From: Clostridia bacterium | GTDB lineage: Bacteria > Bacillota > Clostridia > Oscillospirales > Acutalibacteraceae | Length of the DNA: 39,553 bases | Direction of reading: 5' to 3' | NCBI GenBank assembly: GCA_017407705.1 | Contig: JAFQWA010000009.1 | Location: forward strand, 1-39,553 | Part shown: in pieces, positions 24,143 to 32,325 of the stretch | Position numbering within the stretch: the stretch's first letter is position 1 | Layout of the letters: every line of letters starts with the position of its first letter | Position numbers and translations under genes: made by a program | The notes under the pieces: model-generated | Databases searched by the model: none | Seen by the model: only the letters and a program-made list of their open reading frames with translations | Told to the model about the DNA's origin: nothing

Positions 24143-24821
24143 ATTTGGTAGTTGTTGTATTCATCTCAGGCATAATGGACACGATCACTTCTTTATCCTT
24201 ATCCCCTTTAAGCACATAGTTAAATCTATGCACCTGTTCATCACCGGGCACCGGCTCTATTGCCTGATACTCAATCAGCAGCGTTACTGTATCGCCGCTT
24301 TTACTGTAATCCTGAACGATAGGCTGATAGCTTCTAACGTGACCTGTGGGTGGGAAATAATAGCAATCGTTTTCACTGTCATACTCAAACAGTGTTTCGT
24401 TAATATCGAAGGGAACGTATTCAATGGCAATATCCTCACCAAACAAGGTTTGAGCGGCGGATTTTACCAACTTACAGGATACCTTCATTCTACCGTCATC
24501 AGCGGTCTGCAGCTTAGCGGGGTTTTGCTCAATAGCCATCAGCACTGCCGATTTAAGCACAGTATAATTGCTGATATTTTCAATTTTCTCAAAGGCAGGA
24601 GGTGCAATACCCACCACCGCCGATACACGCTTAGACAGTCTTTCCATTTCGGCTTTTCGGTTGTTTTCGGATATGGTTTTTATTGTATTAACAGAAAAAG
24701 CGATAATACTTACAACGCCTATAAAAGCAAAAAACAACACAAAAGCGCCGAGAATACGTGTTTTAATTCCGCTCTTTTTCTTCTTTTGCGGTACATAAAC
24801 TTGCTTTTCTGAAGGTTCCAT
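24141..24821 (-). CDS. Membrane-anchored protein of unknown function
   Basis: I do not recognise the family. 226 residues: a charged N-terminus with a KKKK run, one membrane helix (about 26-47, ILGAFVLFFAFIGVVSIIAF), a short coiled-coil-like stretch (50-68) and an extracytoplasmic domain of about 150 residues ending in a Thr run. The outer domain has beta-rich spacing and tyrosines (CYYFPPTGHVRSYQPIVQDY, VTLLIEYQAIEPV). It begins 9 nt after proA with AGGGTGAG as Shine-Dalgarno and is the last gene of the operon, so it is probably co-expressed with the FucNAc and proline genes. The topology suggests an envelope role. Confidence 0.7.
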   Translation of the reverse strand: MEPSEKQVYVPQKKKKSGIKTRILGAFVLFFAFIGVVSIIAFSVNTIKTISENNRKAEMERLSKRVSAVVGIAPPAFEKIENISNYTVLKSAVLMAIEQNPAKLQTADDGRMKVSCKLVKSAAQTLFGEDIAIEYVPFDINETLFEYDSENDCYYFPPTGHVRSYQPIVQDYSKSGDTVTLLIEYQAIEPVPGDEQVHRFNYVLKGDKDKEVIVSIMPEMNTTTTK

Positions 24822-24830
24822 AAACTCACC

Positions 24831-26081
24831 CTACCTTATCTGTCCGTTACCCAAAACTACATATTTTACTGAAGTCAGCTGTTTAAGTCCCATAGGACCT
24901 CTTGCGTGGAGCTTTTGTGTGGAGATGCCTATTTCAGCACCAAAGCCAAACTCACCGCCGTCGGTAAATCTTGTGGAGGCATTGACGTAAACCGCTGCGG
25001 CATCCACGTTAGCAGTAAACCTTTGAGCGTTTTCGGCGTTTTCTGTAACAATGCACTCACTGTGACCGCTGGTGTATTTCATAATATGGTCAACAGCCTC
25101 GTCCAAACTGTCAACTATCTTAACGGAAATGATATAATCCAAAAACTCTGTGGCGTAATCCTCATCGGTAGCCATAACCACGCTATCCCCAAGAATAGCT
25201 TTAGTTCTCTCGCAGCCTCTTATCTCAACGCCCTTTTCGTCTAACCTTTCTTTTATCAAGGGCAAGGCTTTTTCTGCAACGTTTTTATGTAACAGCAAAC
25301 TCTCACAAGCGTTGCACACTGAAGGTCTTGAGGTTTTGGCATTGTAAACTATATCCGCCGCCATTTTAATATCTGCATATTCATCCACGTAAACGTGGCA
25401 GTTACCTGTTCCTGTTTCAATAACCGGCACTGTGGAATTTTCCACCACCGCTTTGATAAGTCCTGCACCGCCTCTGGGAATAAGCACATCCAAGTAGCCC
25501 GACAGCCTCATAAGCTGATTTGCCGACTCACGGGAGGTATCACCCACCAACTGAACGCAGTCTGCAGGCAGTCCTACCGAGCTTATGGCATCACGCATAA
25601 TCTCACTTAATGCGGTATTTGAGTTAAAGGCTTCCTTACCGCCACGAAGAATGGTGACGTTGCCCGATTTAAGGCATAAACAAGCTGCATCCACTGTAAC
25701 GTTGGGGCGTGACTCGTAAATTATACCGATAACGCCCATAGGAACAGCCACTTTTTTAATGTTGAGTCCGTTAGGTCTTATGTAATCATCCAGCACCTCG
25801 CCAACGGGGTCTTGCAGCTTAATAACGTCCAAAACCGCATCGGCAATAGCATCAATACGTTTTTCATCTAAGCGCAAACGGTCTATCATAGTTTCGGAAA
25901 TACCCATTTTACGGGCATTTTCAATGTCTATGGCATTTGCTTTAATCACGTCTGCAGCGTTTTTACGCAGAGCGTCTGCAATGGCAAGCAACGCCTTGTT
26001 TTTCAAGTCAGTTCCTGCAACTGATAACTTTCTTGAGGCTTGCTTTGCATTTTTACCCATTTGTATCAATGTCAATAACAA
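24831..26081 (-). CDS. proA: Glutamate-5-semialdehyde dehydrogenase (gamma-glutamyl phosphate reductase)
   Basis: Second step of proline synthesis: NADPH-dependent reduction of gamma-glutamyl phosphate. About 416 residues, full length. GVIGIIYESRPNVTVDAACLCLKSGN and the active-site cysteine region SRPSVCNACESLL are intact, and HSECIVTEN and the C-terminal GLKQLTSVKYVV are typical. No ATG sits near a Shine-Dalgarno. AAAGGGGG lies just before TTG 26081 and 8 nt before TTG 26075, so a TTG start (26081 or, by spacing, 26075) is likely; the first ATG, at 26060, is 23 nt away. It follows proB by 8 nt. Confidence 0.95.
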   Translation of the reverse strand: MLLTLIQMGKNAKQASRKLSVAGTDLKNKALLAIADALRKNAADVIKANAIDIENARKMGISETMIDRLRLDEKRIDAIADAVLDVIKLQDPVGEVLDDYIRPNGLNIKKVAVPMGVIGIIYESRPNVTVDAACLCLKSGNVTILRGGKEAFNSNTALSEIMRDAISSVGLPADCVQLVGDTSRESANQLMRLSGYLDVLIPRGGAGLIKAVVENSTVPVIETGTGNCHVYVDEYADIKMAADIVYNAKTSRPSVCNACESLLLHKNVAEKALPLIKERLDEKGVEIRGCERTKAILGDSVVMATDEDYATEFLDYIISVKIVDSLDEAVDHIMKYTSGHSECIVTENAENAQRFTANVDAAAVYVNASTRFTDGGEFGFGAEIGISTQKLHARGPMGLKQLTSVKYVVLGNGQIR

Positions 26082-26089
26082 CGCCCCCT

Positions 26090-26881
26090 TTATCTGAATT
26101 TGAACAGGGTTCCTACCTGCTCGCCGTTTAACAGATCGTAGATCTTATGCAGATCGTTACCCGACAGAATAACCATATCAATATTAGATTTAGACGCAAT
26201 CTCAGCCGCCTGAATTTTTGTAAACATACCGCCGGTGCCTCGGTTAGTGCCCGAACCACCTGCTATTTCATACAAATGATCTGTTATCTCAGTAACCACG
26301 GGAATGATCTTAGCATCGTCGTGCTGCTGAGGATTTTTGTCATACAAGCCGTCGATATCTGTGATGATAACCAAGGCATCAGCATCCACGCACTGTGCAA
26401 CAATAGCGGAAAGCGTGTCGTTATCACCGAACACAAGCTCCTCAGTCGCAACGGTATCGTTCTCGTTAACAACGGGGATAACGTCCATTTTCAAAAGCTC
26501 TGAGAAGGTGTTAACAACGTTCTGTCTGCGCTCTTTAGTATCCACAGCATCACGGGTCATCAGCACCTGAGCCACAACCTTGTTATACTCAGAAAATAGC
26601 TTGTCGTAAATAAACATCAGCTCACACTGACCCACTGCCGCTGCCGCCTGCTTACCTGCTATGGTAGAAGGTCGCTCCGACAGTCTCATTCTGTCAACGC
26701 CAACAGATATAGCACCCGAAGAAACCAAAACGACTTCCCTTTCGTCGTTTTTTAAATCGGCAAGTATTCTTACCAATTCCTCTAATTTTTTGTAATCGGG
26801 TTTACCGTTTTGATGTGTTAATGTGGAGGTACCCACCTTAAAAACTATTCGCTTTGCATCTTTAAGCGACATTTGATCCAT
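26090..26881 (-). CDS. proB: Glutamate 5-kinase, short form without PUA domain
   Basis: First step of proline synthesis. An amino-acid-kinase fold is visible: VFKVGTSTLTH (12-22), VSSGAISVGVDRM, NENDTVA, FGDNDTLSAIVA and GTGGMFTKIQAA. At 263 residues it ends after the kinase domain, lacking the roughly 100-residue C-terminal PUA domain of E. coli ProB; short forms also occur in other Firmicutes. ATG 26881 follows AAGAAAGAG, 12 nt after the CapG-like gene, so proBA appears to be read through from the sugar-nucleotide genes. Confidence 0.95.
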   Translation of the reverse strand: MDQMSLKDAKRIVFKVGTSTLTHQNGKPDYKKLEELVRILADLKNDEREVVLVSSGAISVGVDRMRLSERPSTIAGKQAAAAVGQCELMFIYDKLFSEYNKVVAQVLMTRDAVDTKERRQNVVNTFSELLKMDVIPVVNENDTVATEELVFGDNDTLSAIVAQCVDADALVIITDIDGLYDKNPQQHDDAKIIPVVTEITDHLYEIAGGSGTNRGTGGMFTKIQAAEIASKSNIDMVILSGNDLHKIYDLLNGEQVGTLFKFR

Positions 26882-26893
26882 CTCTTTCTTGAA

Positions 26894-28021
26894 TTAGTCT
26901 TGAAGCCAAACGGTTTTCTTAACTATCTTAGCATAGCTCTGAATGAGCTTTACTACCTTAACAGATACGTTTGCATCTGCATAATCTTCCGCAACAACGA
27001 CTTCCTCTTTATTTTCGAACATATCCACTGCCAATTCAACCGACTGTTCAACGTCTTTTCCTTTAATTCCGCCGATAACCACTGTACCCTTATCCAGCAC
27101 TTCCGGACGCTCGGTAGATGTTCTTATCAGCACTGCAGGGAAATTAAGCAATGCACTTTCTTCTGAAAGTGTACCGCTGTCTGATAACACACAGTAGCTG
27201 TTCATTTGCAGTTTATTATAATCCATAAAACCAAAAGGTTTAAGATTTTGTACCAATGGGTGGAACTTAAAGCCTCTCTGCTCAATAAATTTCATTGAAC
27301 GGGGATGAGTGGAGTAAATAACCGGCATCTGATATTTTTCTGCAATGTTATTGATAGAATTCATCAGGTCCATAAAATTATCTTCCAGATCAATATTCTC
27401 TTCTCTGTGGGCAGACACCAGAATATACTTTTTCGGCTCAAGACCCAATCTGTCAAGCACGTCACTGGCATTGATTTTATCCATATGATCACGGAGCACC
27501 TCAGTCATAGGTGAGCCGGTCACAAACATAGTCTTACCGTCTATTCCCTCGCTGATGAGGTATCTTCTTGAATGCTCTGTGTAGGGCATATTTATATCTG
27601 AAATATGGTCAACTATCTTACGGTTAATCATTTCGGAAACATTCCAGTCCCAGCAACGGTTACCTGCTTCCATATGGAAGATCGGCACCTTTAATCTCTT
27701 GGCTGAAATTGCTGACAGCGCAGAGTTGGTATCACCTAAAATAAGCACTGCATCAGGCTTTTCTTTGGCAATAAGATCATAAGACTTAGCAATAATATTA
27801 CCCATGGTTTCGCCAAGATTTTTGCCGACACTATCAAGATAATAGTCCGGCTCACGAAGCTCTAAATCCTTAAAGAAAACCTCGTTTAAGGTATAATCCC
27901 AGTTTTGACCTGTATGCACCAAAATCTGATCAAAATATTTATCTGCACATTTTATAACAGCAGAAAGCCTGATGATTTCAGGTCTTGTGCCGATAATAGT
28001 CATAAGCTTTAATTTGCTCAT
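26894..28021 (-). CDS. UDP-GlcNAc 2-epimerase-family protein, CapG/WbjD-like (UDP-L-FucNAc synthesis)
   Basis: 375 residues of the non-hydrolysing UDP-GlcNAc 2-epimerase fold: IIGTRPEIIRLSAVI, ILVHTGQNWDY, LILGDTNSALSAIS, HMEAGNRC, SAHREENID, and SDSGTLSEESALL for nucleotide binding. By itself it could be WecB, but the N-terminus, the DYYLDS segment and above all the position after CapE- and CapF-like genes point to CapG/WbjD, which epimerises UDP-N-acetyl-L-pneumosamine to UDP-N-acetyl-L-fucosamine. It starts 3 nt after the CapF-like gene. Confidence 0.85.
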   Translation of the reverse strand: MSKLKLMTIIGTRPEIIRLSAVIKCADKYFDQILVHTGQNWDYTLNEVFFKDLELREPDYYLDSVGKNLGETMGNIIAKSYDLIAKEKPDAVLILGDTNSALSAISAKRLKVPIFHMEAGNRCWDWNVSEMINRKIVDHISDINMPYTEHSRRYLISEGIDGKTMFVTGSPMTEVLRDHMDKINASDVLDRLGLEPKKYILVSAHREENIDLEDNFMDLMNSINNIAEKYQMPVIYSTHPRSMKFIEQRGFKFHPLVQNLKPFGFMDYNKLQMNSYCVLSDSGTLSEESALLNFPAVLIRTSTERPEVLDKGTVVIGGIKGKDVEQSVELAVDMFENKEEVVVAEDYADANVSVKVVKLIQSYAKIVKKTVWLQD

Positions 28022-28024
28022 AAT

Positions 28025-29167
28025 TTACACCTCTTCAAAAAAAGTATCGGGTTTATTAGGATCAAAGCACTCGTTACACCACATAAATGTAACCATATCC
28101 GTATCACCTAAGTTGATAATGTTGTGGGTATAGCCGGTTGGAATATCCACAACCTCTATTTTATCTCCGCTTACATAATAGTCGATAACCTCATCAGTTC
28201 CGATTTTTCTAAACTGAATAAGACCTTTGCCGCTGACAACAACGAATTTTTCATTTTTTGTATGGTGCCAGTGGTTTCCCTTGGTAATATGGGGTTTTGA
28301 AATATTCACTGAAAACTGGCCTCTATCGGGGGTACGAATAATTTCAGTAAAAGATCCACGGTTATCCACATTCATTTTCAACGGATATGAAAATTTATCA
28401 GTGGGCAAATAACTCAGATATGTACTGTAAAGCGCCTTTTCAAAAGCGTTATCAAGTTTGGGCACCGACAAATTTGCTCGACTCTCTTTAAAAGCATAAA
28501 GCAAATCAATGATCTCGCCCAAACGCACTTTATGAACTGTGGGGACAAAGCAAAAATCACCGTCTTTATGGTGTTTATCTGCTAACGCTGAGATGAATTC
28601 ATCCACCACATCGTCAATATAAACCAGCTGCATATTAACGCTGGGATCATTAACGGTTATTTCCAGATCGTTGGCAATATTGTTGCAAAAGGTTGCAACT
28701 GCACTGTTATAGTTAGGTCGGCACCACTTGCCAAATACGTTAGGCAAACGGTAGATCATAGTCTTTGCACCGGTCTTGTCAGCATACTCAAGCATCAGAT
28801 CCTCACCGGCTTTTTTGCTTTTTCCGTAAGGATTGTCTAACGCTGCCTGAATAGAGGATGTAATAAGCACGGGGGCTTTGTTGTTGTGGTTTTCAAGGCG
28901 AGCCAACAACTGCGACGTGAACCCGAAGTTGCCCTGCATAAATTCATCGGGATCCTTCGGACGGTTTACTCCCGCAAGATGAAATACAAAATCACACTTT
29001 TGGGTGTATTCCTCTAAAAGCGAAGGATCGGTGTCAACATCAAATTCAAATATCTCTATATCCTCTGTAATATAAGGACTTTTAGCCTTGCCGGATTTAA
29101 TATTATTAAGCTGTGCAATAAGATTTTTTCCAACAAAGCCTTTTGCACCGGTTACAAGTATATTCAT
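28025..29167 (-). CDS. CapF/WbjC-like bifunctional reductase with cupin domain
   Basis: 380 residues in two domains. Residues 1-245 form an SDR/epimerase-type Rossmann domain (NILVTGAKGFVGKNL; the YGKSKKAGEDLM segment holds the Tyr and Lys of the YxxxK pair). Residues 250-380 are a cupin (PHITKGNHWHHTKNEKFVVVSGKGLIQFR, with metal-binding histidines, and VDIPTGYTHNIINLGD). This pairing is specific to CapF, which epimerises at C3 and then reduces the 4-keto sugar made by CapE, giving UDP-L-6-deoxytalose-NAc/pneumosamine-type intermediates. It lies 12 nt after the CapE-like gene. Confidence 0.9.
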   Translation of the reverse strand: MNILVTGAKGFVGKNLIAQLNNIKSGKAKSPYITEDIEIFEFDVDTDPSLLEEYTQKCDFVFHLAGVNRPKDPDEFMQGNFGFTSQLLARLENHNNKAPVLITSSIQAALDNPYGKSKKAGEDLMLEYADKTGAKTMIYRLPNVFGKWCRPNYNSAVATFCNNIANDLEITVNDPSVNMQLVYIDDVVDEFISALADKHHKDGDFCFVPTVHKVRLGEIIDLLYAFKESRANLSVPKLDNAFEKALYSTYLSYLPTDKFSYPLKMNVDNRGSFTEIIRTPDRGQFSVNISKPHITKGNHWHHTKNEKFVVVSGKGLIQFRKIGTDEVIDYYVSGDKIEVVDIPTGYTHNIINLGDTDMVTFMWCNECFDPNKPDTFFEEV

Positions 29168-29179
29168 TGATCAACGCTC

Positions 29180-30199
29180 CTATTTGTTCCAATCTGCCAA
29201 TTCGTCGCGAATGTACTTAAGTGTTAATAATTTTTCTTTAACCTGTTCAACGTCAAGAAGTTCAGTGTTATCTGAGTTAAACTCATCTATAACGTCTGAC
29301 TTATCTCTTCCCTGATTGAAATACTTATCATAGTTAAGGTCACGTTTATCAGCAGGAACACGGTAGAAATTGCCCATATCAATAGCATTTGCAGCCTCTT
29401 CCTTTGTAAGGAGAGTTTCATACATTTTTTCACCGTGACGAATTCCGATAACCTTGATCTCGTTATCAGCATTAAACAGCTCTTTTACCGCCTGAGCTAA
29501 AACGTTAATAGTACAAGCAGGAGCTTTTTGCACCATAATATCGCCGCTCTCAGCATTTTCAAAAGCAAACAGAACAAGCTCAACAGCCTCTTCCAGACTC
29601 ATAATAAATCTGGTCATATTACCGTCAGTAATGGTAAGGGGCAAACCCTTTTTGATCTGGTCGATAAACAGGGGAATAACACTTCCTCGAGAGCACATAA
29701 CATTACCGTAACGGGTACCGCAGATAAGTGTTTTATCAGGGGAAACGGTACGTGATTTTGCCACAAAAACCTTTTCCATCATCGCTTTTGATGTACCCAT
29801 AGCATTGATAGGATAAGCCGCTTTGTCAGTAGACAGGCAAATTACCTTTTTTACTCCGTTTCTGATAGCGGATGTAAGGACGTTGTCTGTGCCGATAACA
29901 TTAGTTTTTACTGCCTCTAAGGGGAAAAACTCACAAGAGGGCACCTGCTTTAATGCAGCTGCATGAAAAATATAATCAACGTTGTGCATAGCGTTATCAA
30001 CGCTGTTTATATCACGCACATCGCCAATATAATATTTTATCTTATCGTTGTGATAGAGATTTCTCATATCATCCTGCTTTTTCTCATCTCGTGAGAAAAT
30101 ACGAATCTCTTTTATGTCAGTTTTCAAAAATCTTTCCAAAACAGCATTTCCAAAAGATCCTGTACCGCCTGTGATAAGCAAAATTTTATCCTTAAACAT
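29180..30199 (-). CDS. UDP-GlcNAc 4,6-dehydratase (inverting), CapE/WbjB-like
   Basis: 339 residues of the extended SDR fold with TGGTGSFGNAV (9-19) for NAD(P) and FHAAALKQVPSCEFFPLEAVKTNV, the diagnostic block of inverting UDP-GlcNAc 5-epimerase/4,6-dehydratases. The active site region is STDKAAYPINAMGTSKAMMEKV, where Met replaces the usual catalytic Tyr as in CapE/FlaA1. It starts the UDP-N-acetyl-L-fucosamine pathway from UDP-GlcNAc. FlaA1/PseB, for pseudaminic acid, is the alternative, but the following CapF and CapG homologues settle the pathway. Confidence 0.9.
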   Translation of the reverse strand: MFKDKILLITGGTGSFGNAVLERFLKTDIKEIRIFSRDEKKQDDMRNLYHNDKIKYYIGDVRDINSVDNAMHNVDYIFHAAALKQVPSCEFFPLEAVKTNVIGTDNVLTSAIRNGVKKVICLSTDKAAYPINAMGTSKAMMEKVFVAKSRTVSPDKTLICGTRYGNVMCSRGSVIPLFIDQIKKGLPLTITDGNMTRFIMSLEEAVELVLFAFENAESGDIMVQKAPACTINVLAQAVKELFNADNEIKVIGIRHGEKMYETLLTKEEAANAIDMGNFYRVPADKRDLNYDKYFNQGRDKSDVIDEFNSDNTELLDVEQVKEKLLTLKYIRDELADWNK

Positions 30200-30212
30200 A
30201 ATTTTCCTCCAA

Positions 30213-31400
30213 TTATTTGTTATCCTTTATTATTTTATCAAGTGAGCTGAAAAAGTTATCTTTAGCAAAACACTCATCATAATACTTACGTGAATTTTCA
30301 GCATATTGCAACACTGCATCTGCATCAGATGCAAATTTCAAGATGTTTTCAGCCAATGTCTCGTCGTCCTCAGCTTCACAGCACAAACCGCACTTAGCCT
30401 TACGTATAACGTCGGCACCTGCACCGTCAATACTTGCAATTATAGGCTTTGCCGCCAACATATAAGACTGCAGCTTACCCGGTAAGGTGTATGACACCAC
30501 TTCGTTTTTATTAAGTGTAAGCAACAGAGCATCTGCCATTGAGTAAAACTCATTCATATCGGAAAGCGGACGTCTGCCGTGGAATATCACATTTTCAAGT
30601 GCCAACTCATTTTTCATAGTCTCGCACTTTTCTCTGGCAGAGCCATCTCCAACAATGTGGATCTTTATATTTTTATATTCTTTAATTCTGTTGGCCGCCG
30701 AAATAATGGTTTCAACACTTTGCGCCTTACCCACGTTTCCCGCAAAAACCAAGTCAATATTATTGGGATCAAAGGGCTTAGACTTAACATCCGAAAACAT
30801 TTCCTCTGCATACTGAGGCAAATATATGTAATCCTTTTCAAGCTTTAAAACGTTTTTAAAATAATCCTCAAACTTTTCAGAGGTGTTAGCAATAACATCG
30901 ATATTTTTGTAAATACCGCGGCTGAGCTTATAAAGAATATCATAGAGCTTGCCGGACTTTGGAAGTCCCACCGCCACAATACTTTCGGGCCACAGATCCA
31001 TACAGTAAAGAAAAACCTTTTTGCCGGTCCTTTTTTTATAAACCAAAGCCGGTACTGCCATAGTTACAGGTGACAACTGATTGACCATAACAAAATCAAA
31101 ATCTTTTTTCAGAAATAATGCTTTAAAAGAAGCAGACAGCATAAAGGATACGTAATTGATAGACAAACGTAATTTTCCTTGTCCTCTGCCGATCAGCCAA
31201 CAACGTTTTACCTTAACTCCGTTTATGGTTTCATTTCGTTTTTGAAACCATCTATACCCTTTGAAAATCTTACCCTTAGGATAATTCGGCAGACCGGTAA
31301 GCACTGTGACCTCATTTCCCCGTCTGACTAACTCTTCACATATATCAGTTATCCTGAACTGTTCAGGATAATAGTGTTGACAAACTACAAGAATTTTCAA
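30213..31400 (-). CDS. GT4-family glycosyltransferase, WbuB-like (probable L-FucNAc transferase)
   Basis: 395 residues from TTG 31400, chosen for the ideal AGGAGG (31408-31413) 7 nt upstream; an ATG at 31436 in the same frame has no Shine-Dalgarno and lies next to the -10 box. GT-B fold: N-terminal KILVVCQHYYPEQFRITDICEELVRRGNEV, YPKGKIFKGYRWF, and a C-terminal nucleotide-sugar site with FAGNVGKAQSVETIISAA, HIVGDGSARE and VSYTLPGKLQSYMLAAKPIIA. WbuB-type enzymes transfer L-FucNAc, and the next three genes make UDP-L-FucNAc, so that donor is likely. The acceptor is unknown. First gene of the operon. Confidence 0.85.
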   Translation of the reverse strand: MKILVVCQHYYPEQFRITDICEELVRRGNEVTVLTGLPNYPKGKIFKGYRWFQKRNETINGVKVKRCWLIGRGQGKLRLSINYVSFMLSASFKALFLKKDFDFVMVNQLSPVTMAVPALVYKKRTGKKVFLYCMDLWPESIVAVGLPKSGKLYDILYKLSRGIYKNIDVIANTSEKFEDYFKNVLKLEKDYIYLPQYAEEMFSDVKSKPFDPNNIDLVFAGNVGKAQSVETIISAANRIKEYKNIKIHIVGDGSAREKCETMKNELALENVIFHGRRPLSDMNEFYSMADALLLTLNKNEVVSYTLPGKLQSYMLAAKPIIASIDGAGADVIRKAKCGLCCEAEDDETLAENILKFASDADAVLQYAENSRKYYDECFAKDNFFSSLDKIIKDNK

Positions 31401-31439
31401 CTTACTGCCTCCTGCACATAATACTGCATTATTCATTAT

Positions 31440-31469
31440 ATTTTACCACTAAACTACCGCTTATGTCAA
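31440..31469 (-). promoter_or_regulatory. Promoter of the FucNAc-proBA operon
   Basis: TTGACA (31464-31469), an 18-bp spacer and TAAAAT (31440-31445). It sits directly behind the rhaD terminator, separating the two operons. Confidence 0.75.
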
Positions 31470-31474
31470 TGTAA

Positions 31475-31506
31475 AAAACGGGTAGAGCCACTACTCTACC
31501 CGTTTT
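31475..31506 (-). terminator. Terminator of rhaBAD
   Basis: 13-bp stem (31475-31487 with 31494-31506), ending in T6 on the minus strand, 4 bases beyond the rhaD stop. Confidence 0.9.
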
Positions 31507-31509
31507 ATA

Positions 31510-32325
31510 TTATAAATTCAAGAAATCCTTTCGGTAATCAACCTTAAAAAACTCAGCTAACTGCTTCATTTCGCTGTCTTTAATGGTGTTGATTCTGGGC
31601 AAATGAGCGGTGAGCATATATATCTGTGCCGCTTTTTCCACAGTTTCAATCAAGCCGAAGGTTTCGTCCATAGTTTTGCCGGAGCCGTAAATTCCGTGCA
31701 TACCCCAGACCACCAAACGGTACTCCTTCATCTTATTAGCCGTAGCCTCACCGATCTCATTAGTGCCGCAAAGCATCCAGGGTAACACGCCGATACCGTC
31801 AGGGAAAACCACAATACACTCGGTGCACATTCCCCACAGAGTATGGGTAAACTTTTTATCGTCCAGCTCATGGACATAGTTCATTGCAAGAGTGTTGGTG
31901 GGGTGGGTATGGATAACCACCCTGTTTTCGGGGTCCACTGAAAGTCTTGCTATATGGCTCATAAGGTGTGCAGGCAGCTCACTGGTAAATCTGCCGCCGT
32001 CAGCATAGCCCCATAAAAGCTCAGCGGTAGTGCCGTCATCAGCAATGCGGATAATACCCAGATTGTTTTCGGGATCGCTTTCCACGTTCTTAAAATACTT
32101 TCCGGTACCTGTAACTATAAATATTTTGCCTATAAGAGCAGTAGCGTCAAACCCGATGGGAATATGGCGGATAACCTTACCTGTATCCAGATACTGAGCC
32201 ACCTCATTTTCATCCAGCATATAGCTGATGTTACCGCCGTTACGCTCATCCCAGCCCAAACGGTACATATTAGCAGTTGTTTTTTTCATTTCCTCCACAA
32301 AGGGAGAAGTTAATATGTTTTTCAT
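31510..32325 (-). CDS. rhaD: Rhamnulose-1-phosphate aldolase
   Basis: 271 residues; zinc-dependent class II aldolase that splits L-rhamnulose 1-phosphate to dihydroxyacetone phosphate and L-lactaldehyde. Visible features: RLGWDERNGGNISYML (22-37), the zinc-binding VIHTHPTNTLAM, and VVWGMHGIYGSGKTMDETFGLIE with the third histidine. Length matches RhaD. It overlaps rhaA by 4 bases. No lactaldehyde reductase or transporter lies in the window. Confidence 0.95.
   Translation of the reverse strand: MKNILTSPFVEEMKKTTANMYRLGWDERNGGNISYMLDENEVAQYLDTGKVIRHIPIGFDATALIGKIFIVTGTGKYFKNVESDPENNLGIIRIADDGTTAELLWGYADGGRFTSELPAHLMSHIARLSVDPENRVVIHTHPTNTLAMNYVHELDDKKFTHTLWGMCTECIVVFPDGIGVLPWMLCGTNEIGEATANKMKEYRLVVWGMHGIYGSGKTMDETFGLIETVEKAAQIYMLTAHLPRINTIKDSEMKQLAEFFKVDYRKDFLNL

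Noticed and set aside
26894-28021. Reading this gene simply as wecB for teichoic-acid ManNAc
   Set aside because: The family fits, but the preceding CapE and CapF homologues make the CapG role more likely; wecB remains an alternative.
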